Positions 60,811 to 64,000 of a stretch of DNA of 64,000 bases are shown one piece after another; the first letter of the stretch is position 1, and each line of letters begins with the position of its first letter. The translations under genes and the position numbers were made by a program. This DNA comes from Arthrobacter sp. B2a2-09 (lineage in GTDB: Bacteria; Actinomycetota; Actinomycetes; Actinomycetales; Micrococcaceae). The notes beneath the pieces were generated by a model. It saw nothing but the letters and a program-made list of their open reading frames with translations. It made no database searches and had not been told where the DNA came from. Where the stretch lies: contig NZ_JAMXIC010000008.1 in assembly GCF_027587375.1 (NCBI RefSeq), positions 105,137 to 169,136 of the forward strand. The letters run 5' to 3'.

Positions 60811-61750
60811 ACAAGAAACCCGGCTCGCCGAGGGGGAGGCGGCGGAGGCAACCCCACAGTCCCGCCACATCACCTCGCCGTCCCTGAAGGGAAACCCGGA
60901 CGAACTCCGCGACCTCGAGGCCGGCCTGGACAAGTTGCAGTCGGATGCCCACCGCAAGGCGCGCATCGACTGGACCCGGATCATCCTCCCGATTGCGGCG
61001 CTCCTGGTCCTCATCCTGGCCTGGCAGTTCTACGTCTCCCTCGGTTTCAAACGCGTCGACCAGGTCCCAGGACCGCTTGATGTCGTGAGCCAATTCGGTG
61101 CTCTTTGGGCCGAAGGCAAAGCCCAGGAAGCCATCTGGACCTCCCTTCAGCGCGGCGTGATCGGCTTCCTCATCAGCGTTGCCGTGGCTACTCCACTGGG
61201 CCTGCTCCTCGCTCAGGTGCAGCCGCTGCGCCGTGCCTTTGGACCTCTCATCTCCGGGCTCCAGGTCCTGCCGTCGGTGGCTTGGGTTCCGGCAGCGATC
61301 ATTTGGTTCGGGCTCTCGGACGGCACCGTGTACTTTGTTGTCCTGATGGGTGCCATCCCGTCCATCATCAACGGGTTGATTTCCGGGGTCGACCAGATCC
61401 CGCCGCAATACCGGAGCGTCGGCAAGGTCCTTGGCGCCTCGCGACTACAGATGGCCTTGCAGATTGTGCTGCCAGCGGCCCTTCCCGGGTACCTCGGCGG
61501 CCTCAAGCAGGGCTGGGCTTTCTCTTGGCGTTCGCTCATGGCCGCCGAAATCATCGCGGTGGGTGGCACCATCGGCTTCGGACTCGGTTCGCTCCTGGAC
61601 CAGGGCCGCACCTTGTCCGACATGGCAACGGTCATGTCCGCGATCCTTGCGATTCTGTTTGTGGGCATCCTGATCGAGCTGGTGGTCTTCGCCCCGATTG
61701 AGCGCCGCCTCCTGCTGCGCCGCGGCCTGCTTGCCGGGAGCACGCGCTAG
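60800..61750 (+). CDS. ssuC: Sulfonate-type ABC transporter permease
   Basis: Membrane subunit of 316 residues with six helices after a 50-residue hydrophilic N-terminus. The EAA-like loop follows PSIINGLISGVDQIPPQYRS, with LGASRLQMALQIVLPAALPG. LQVLPSVAWVPAAIIWFG is a family helix. It ends the operon before a strong hairpin terminator. Confidence 0.9.
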   Translation: MPIEQETRLAEGEAAEATPQSRHITSPSLKGNPDELRDLEAGLDKLQSDAHRKARIDWTRIILPIAALLVLILAWQFYVSLGFKRVDQVPGPLDVVSQFGALWAEGKAQEAIWTSLQRGVIGFLISVAVATPLGLLLAQVQPLRRAFGPLISGLQVLPSVAWVPAAIIWFGLSDGTVYFVVLMGAIPSIINGLISGVDQIPPQYRSVGKVLGASRLQMALQIVLPAALPGYLGGLKQGWAFSWRSLMAAEIIAVGGTIGFGLGSLLDQGRTLSDMATVMSAILAILFVGILIELVVFAPIERRLLLRRGLLAGSTR

Positions 61751-61770
61751 GCGCACCCAAACGCGACCCA

Positions 61771-61811
61771 AGCGCCCGACGGCGACTTCCGCCGTCGGGC
61801 GCTTCTTCTTT
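61771..61811. terminator. Intrinsic terminator between convergent genes
   Basis: 61771-61783 and 61791-61803 form a perfect 13-bp stem (AGCGCCCGACGGC), loop GACTTCC, followed by TCTTCTTTC. It ends ssuC and probably the amino-acid permease. Confidence 0.88.
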
Positions 61812-61821
61812 CGTCAGGCTA

Positions 61822-63384
61822 CTATCGGGCGGCGTCGATGGCGGGACGCTCAGCAACTACCGGGAACGGACCGGTGTACCCGGCGCGCTCCTGCGCAGCG
61901 CGGTAGATGCCCTTGCGGGCCGCGAACCAGCCGCCCACCAAAGCCGGAACAAGCACCACCAGGGATGCAAGTACCCAGCGCCCGGTGTCCGAGAAACCCA
62001 TGGATATCAAGACGAGAAGCAAGAATGCGAGCGTCAAGTACGAGGTGAAGGGTGCGCCGAAGAGCCTGAACGTCGGCCGTTCGAGCTTTCCTTCCTTGGC
62101 CCATTTCTGCAGCTTCATCTGGCACAGCACAATGGTGGCCCAACCACCGATGATGCCAAGGGCGGACACCTCCAGCACAATCTCGAAAGCCTCGGACGGG
62201 AACGCCGCGTTCAGCCCGACACCGAGCAGCGTAATGACCGCGGTAAGAAGGATCCCTCCGTACGGGACGCCGTGGCCGCTCATCTTGGCCGTGAAGCCCG
62301 GCGCGGAGCCGTTGACAGCCATTGAACGGAGGATGCGTCCGGTGGAATACAGGCCAGCGTTGAGGCTCGAGAGCGCGGCGGTGAGGACCACGAAGTTCAT
62401 GATCGAAGCGGACGTTGCTCCGGCGTCCGGCGAACCGATGTGTGAGAAGAACGTTACGAAGGGCGATTCTCCGGCTTTGTAGGCGGTGAAAGGCAGCAGC
62501 AACGAAAGCAGAAGCACCGATCCCACGTAGAAGATGCCGATGCGGAAGACCACCGTGTTCACAGCCTTCGGCATGACCTCCTTGGGCTTCTCCGTCTCGC
62601 CCGCGGCTGTACCCACAAGTTCGATCGCGGCATAGGCGAACACCACTCCGCTCACAGCCAGCAGTGGGGCAACGGCACCCATGGGGAACATCCCGCCGTT
62701 GTCTGCCATGACACTGAAGCCGGTGGGGCCGATGTCCGTGTGGCCGCCGAATACCAGGAAGCACACGCCGATGATGAGGAACAGGACCAACGCCGAGACC
62801 TTGATCAGCGCGAACCAGAATTCCATTTCGCCGAAGAGCTTGACTGACACGAGGTTCAAAGACAAGACCACGACGAGCGCCACGAGCGCGATTGCCCATT
62901 GCGGCACGGACTGCAGCGGCGCCCAGTAAGGCGCCCAGAACTTCACGTAGAGCGCGACGGCGGTGACATCCACCACCGAGGTCATGGCCCAGTTGAGGAA
63001 GTACAACCAGCCCGCGGCGAAGGCCATCTTTTCGCCGTAGAACTCGCGGGCATATGAAATGAAGGATCCGGACGACGGCCGGTGAAGGACGAGCTCGCCT
63101 AGCGCACGGAGAATGAGGAAGGCGAAAAAGCCACAGACCGCATAGACCACGATCAGCGCAGGACCGGACCCATGGAGGCGGCCACCGGCTCCCATGAACA
63201 AGCCGGTGCCAATCGCGCCCCCGATCGCGATCATCTGGATTTGCCGCGGCTTCAGGGTTTTGTGGTACCCCGCGTCTTCATTGGAGAAATCCTGGGTAGC
63301 AAGGGCGAGGTCACCCGTGTGCTCCCGGTCGTTTTCAAAGTCGTCAGCCGGATCGTGATCCGGCCGAGGTATTCCGTTGGACAT
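61822..63384 (-). CDS. APC-family amino-acid permease (AnsP/GabP-like)
   Basis: Transporter of 520 residues with 12 helices. The first helix motif is [17 protein letters not shown], and [19 protein letters not shown] follows helix 6; [13 protein letters not shown] lies in the loop after helix 2. These fit the amino-acid transporter (AAT) subfamily for asparagine, GABA or aromatic residues; the substrate is not readable. Hydrophilic N-terminus of about 45 residues. Start ATG 63384. Confidence 0.92.
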   Translation of the reverse strand: MSNGIPRPDHDPADDFENDREHTGDLALATQDFSNEDAGYHKTLKPRQIQMIAIGGAIGTGLFMGAGGRLHGSGPALIVVYAVCGFFAFLILRALGELVLHRPSSGSFISYAREFYGEKMAFAAGWLYFLNWAMTSVVDVTAVALYVKFWAPYWAPLQSVPQWAIALVALVVVLSLNLVSVKLFGEMEFWFALIKVSALVLFLIIGVCFLVFGGHTDIGPTGFSVMADNGGMFPMGAVAPLLAVSGVVFAYAAIELVGTAAGETEKPKEVMPKAVNTVVFRIGIFYVGSVLLLSLLLPFTAYKAGESPFVTFFSHIGSPDAGATSASIMNFVVLTAALSSLNAGLYSTGRILRSMAVNGSAPGFTAKMSGHGVPYGGILLTAVITLLGVGLNAAFPSEAFEIVLEVSALGIIGGWATIVLCQMKLQKWAKEGKLERPTFRLFGAPFTSYLTLAFLLLVLISMGFSDTGRWVLASLVVLVPALVGGWFAARKGIYRAAQERAGYTGPFPVVAERPAIDAAR

Positions 63385-63540
63385 TATGGTCCCCCCGATT
63401 GATGGCTGTTGCCGGGTCCGTTTGTTTGAGATGTTGCTTGGTGCCCGGCGCCCAACCCACGCTAGGGGTGGTGAGTTTCCCCGTTATTTCACGGCGGTTA
63501 AGTTACAAACGGCCAAACGCTGTGCTGTCCCGACCCACCG

Positions 63541-63638
63541 CAAAGCCTGTCCGACAGCCGGGTGTCTGGCTGTCCGACAGGCTTTGTAAGGCGCGGAAAT
63601 CACTGAATTTGCGGGGATTATTGCCGGGCAATCCCCGC
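63541..63638. other. Two hairpins in a 410-base intergenic region
   Basis: 63541-63559 and 63568-63586 form a perfect 19-bp stem (CAAAGCCTGTCCGACAGCC, loop of 8). 63611-63619 and 63630-63638 form a second stem (GCGGGGATT). The region 63385-63794 otherwise holds only the start of the next gene's signals (GAGGGGA before ATG 63795). No gene is seen. Confidence 0.75.
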
Positions 63639-63794
63639 GAGAAATACTTTGAATCGCGCTAAATCCCGATTCACTGCCCTTTTCAGACCCCGGTTAAGTT
63701 GCTTTCCGGCCCATGAATGATGTTTCACGTCACGAAATGTATCCGCAATAAACAACCGCTTAGCTCAGTAGCACCTATTGAGAGGGTGAGGGGA

Positions 63795-64000
63795 ATGTCA
63801 GACCTGTTTGAAGATTATGGCCCTGCCGTCGAGCGCGCTGGCGCGTACGACGAGATGTTCGCACCGGGCATGTTAGCTCGCGGCTCTTACGGCCACATCT
63901 CCGAGTCGCTGGGCCAGCTGACCCTTGCCGATGTGAGCGCCCGTGCGGAGTCGATGGCGCGGACCTTCTTGGACCGGGGTGTGACCTTCGATTATGCGGG
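63795..64000 (+). CDS. Circularly permuted ATP-grasp protein, 3' end missing
   Basis: The first 68 codons run off the window. MSDLFEDYGP, AYDEMFAPG and ARAESMARTFLDRGVTFDYA match the N-terminal region of the circularly permuted ATP-grasp type 2 family, usually encoded with alpha-E and transglutaminase-like proteins in an uncharacterised peptide-ligase system. GAGGGGA lies upstream of ATG 63795. The ATP-grasp core is outside the window. Confidence 0.75.
   Translation, partial: MSDLFEDYGPAVERAGAYDEMFAPGMLARGSYGHISESLGQLTLADVSARAESMARTFLDRGVTFDYA

Noticed and set aside
63763..63785. tRNA-like D-arm (TTAGCTCAGTAG)
   Set aside because: No acceptor, anticodon or T-arm can be fitted around it; chance similarity just upstream of the ATP-grasp gene.

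Overview
The window is high-GC actinobacterial chromosome. Gene content and protein style point to Micrococcaceae, Arthrobacter in the broad sense (Arthrobacter, Pseudarthrobacter or Paenarthrobacter): menaquinone pathway, APS-reductase sulfate assimilation, Tat-dependent proteins, many GTG/TTG starts and several apparently leaderless genes. There are no rRNA or tRNA genes, no transposase, no integrase and no CRISPR array. The sequence is unusually rich in short non-coding repeats.

Layout. 1-7.1 kb: end of lgt, a class A penicillin-binding protein, then a divergent pair of a secreted GH18-type hydrolase with two chitin-binding modules and a membrane GT2 polysaccharide synthase. 7.2-9.7 kb: arsenic operon arsR / aquaporin / arsC, a divergent second arsC-like gene and a DinB-like gene. 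10-18 kb: ESX-type MinD-like ATPase, DUF1906 secreted protein, AbiEi-like/nuclease-like protein, MFS transporter, acyltransferase, a truncated hydrolase and a membrane protein. 18-27.8 kb: SLH-bearing polysaccharide deacetylase, a three-gene DUF318 permease operon, PAP2 phosphatase, and a GT4 / debranching-enzyme pair. 28.4-34.3 kb: a fructan or sucrose uptake operon (three ABC genes without their own ATPase, then GH32) with its LacI regulator. 34.7-48.5 kb: lipoprotein, menC, phoX, menD, a polar amino-acid ABC transporter, menF, menG, a menJ-like reductase and a polyprenyl diphosphate synthase. 49-51 kb: a second AbiEi-like/nuclease-like protein, a SUKH protein and a TRIC-type channel. 51.2-61.8 kb: sulfur assimilation (sirohydrochlorin chelatase, sulfite reductase, cysH-cysD-cysN, ssuABC-like genes) interrupted by a hipBA toxin-antitoxin module on the other strand. 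61.8-64 kb: amino-acid permease and the start of a circularly permuted ATP-grasp gene.

The most interesting structure is non-coding. (1) Five 66-bp palindromic elements of exactly equal length, plus one related variant, are scattered through the window. One is inserted in frame inside menF (22 codons), one abuts the stop codon of the ssuA-like gene, and the variant forms the 3' end of menC next to a 30-bp duplication. (2) Three loci carry clusters of 32-bp-period units around an ACGCTCGCTCA core, always direct units first and inverted units after; two of them bracket the fructan cluster. (3) Two 80-bp palindromic elements start within a few bases of the stop codons of two unrelated genes. (4) The hipBA promoter holds four near-palindromic operators whose centres are exactly 26 bp apart. 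All assignments rest on reading the sequence and knowledge of families; no database search was possible.
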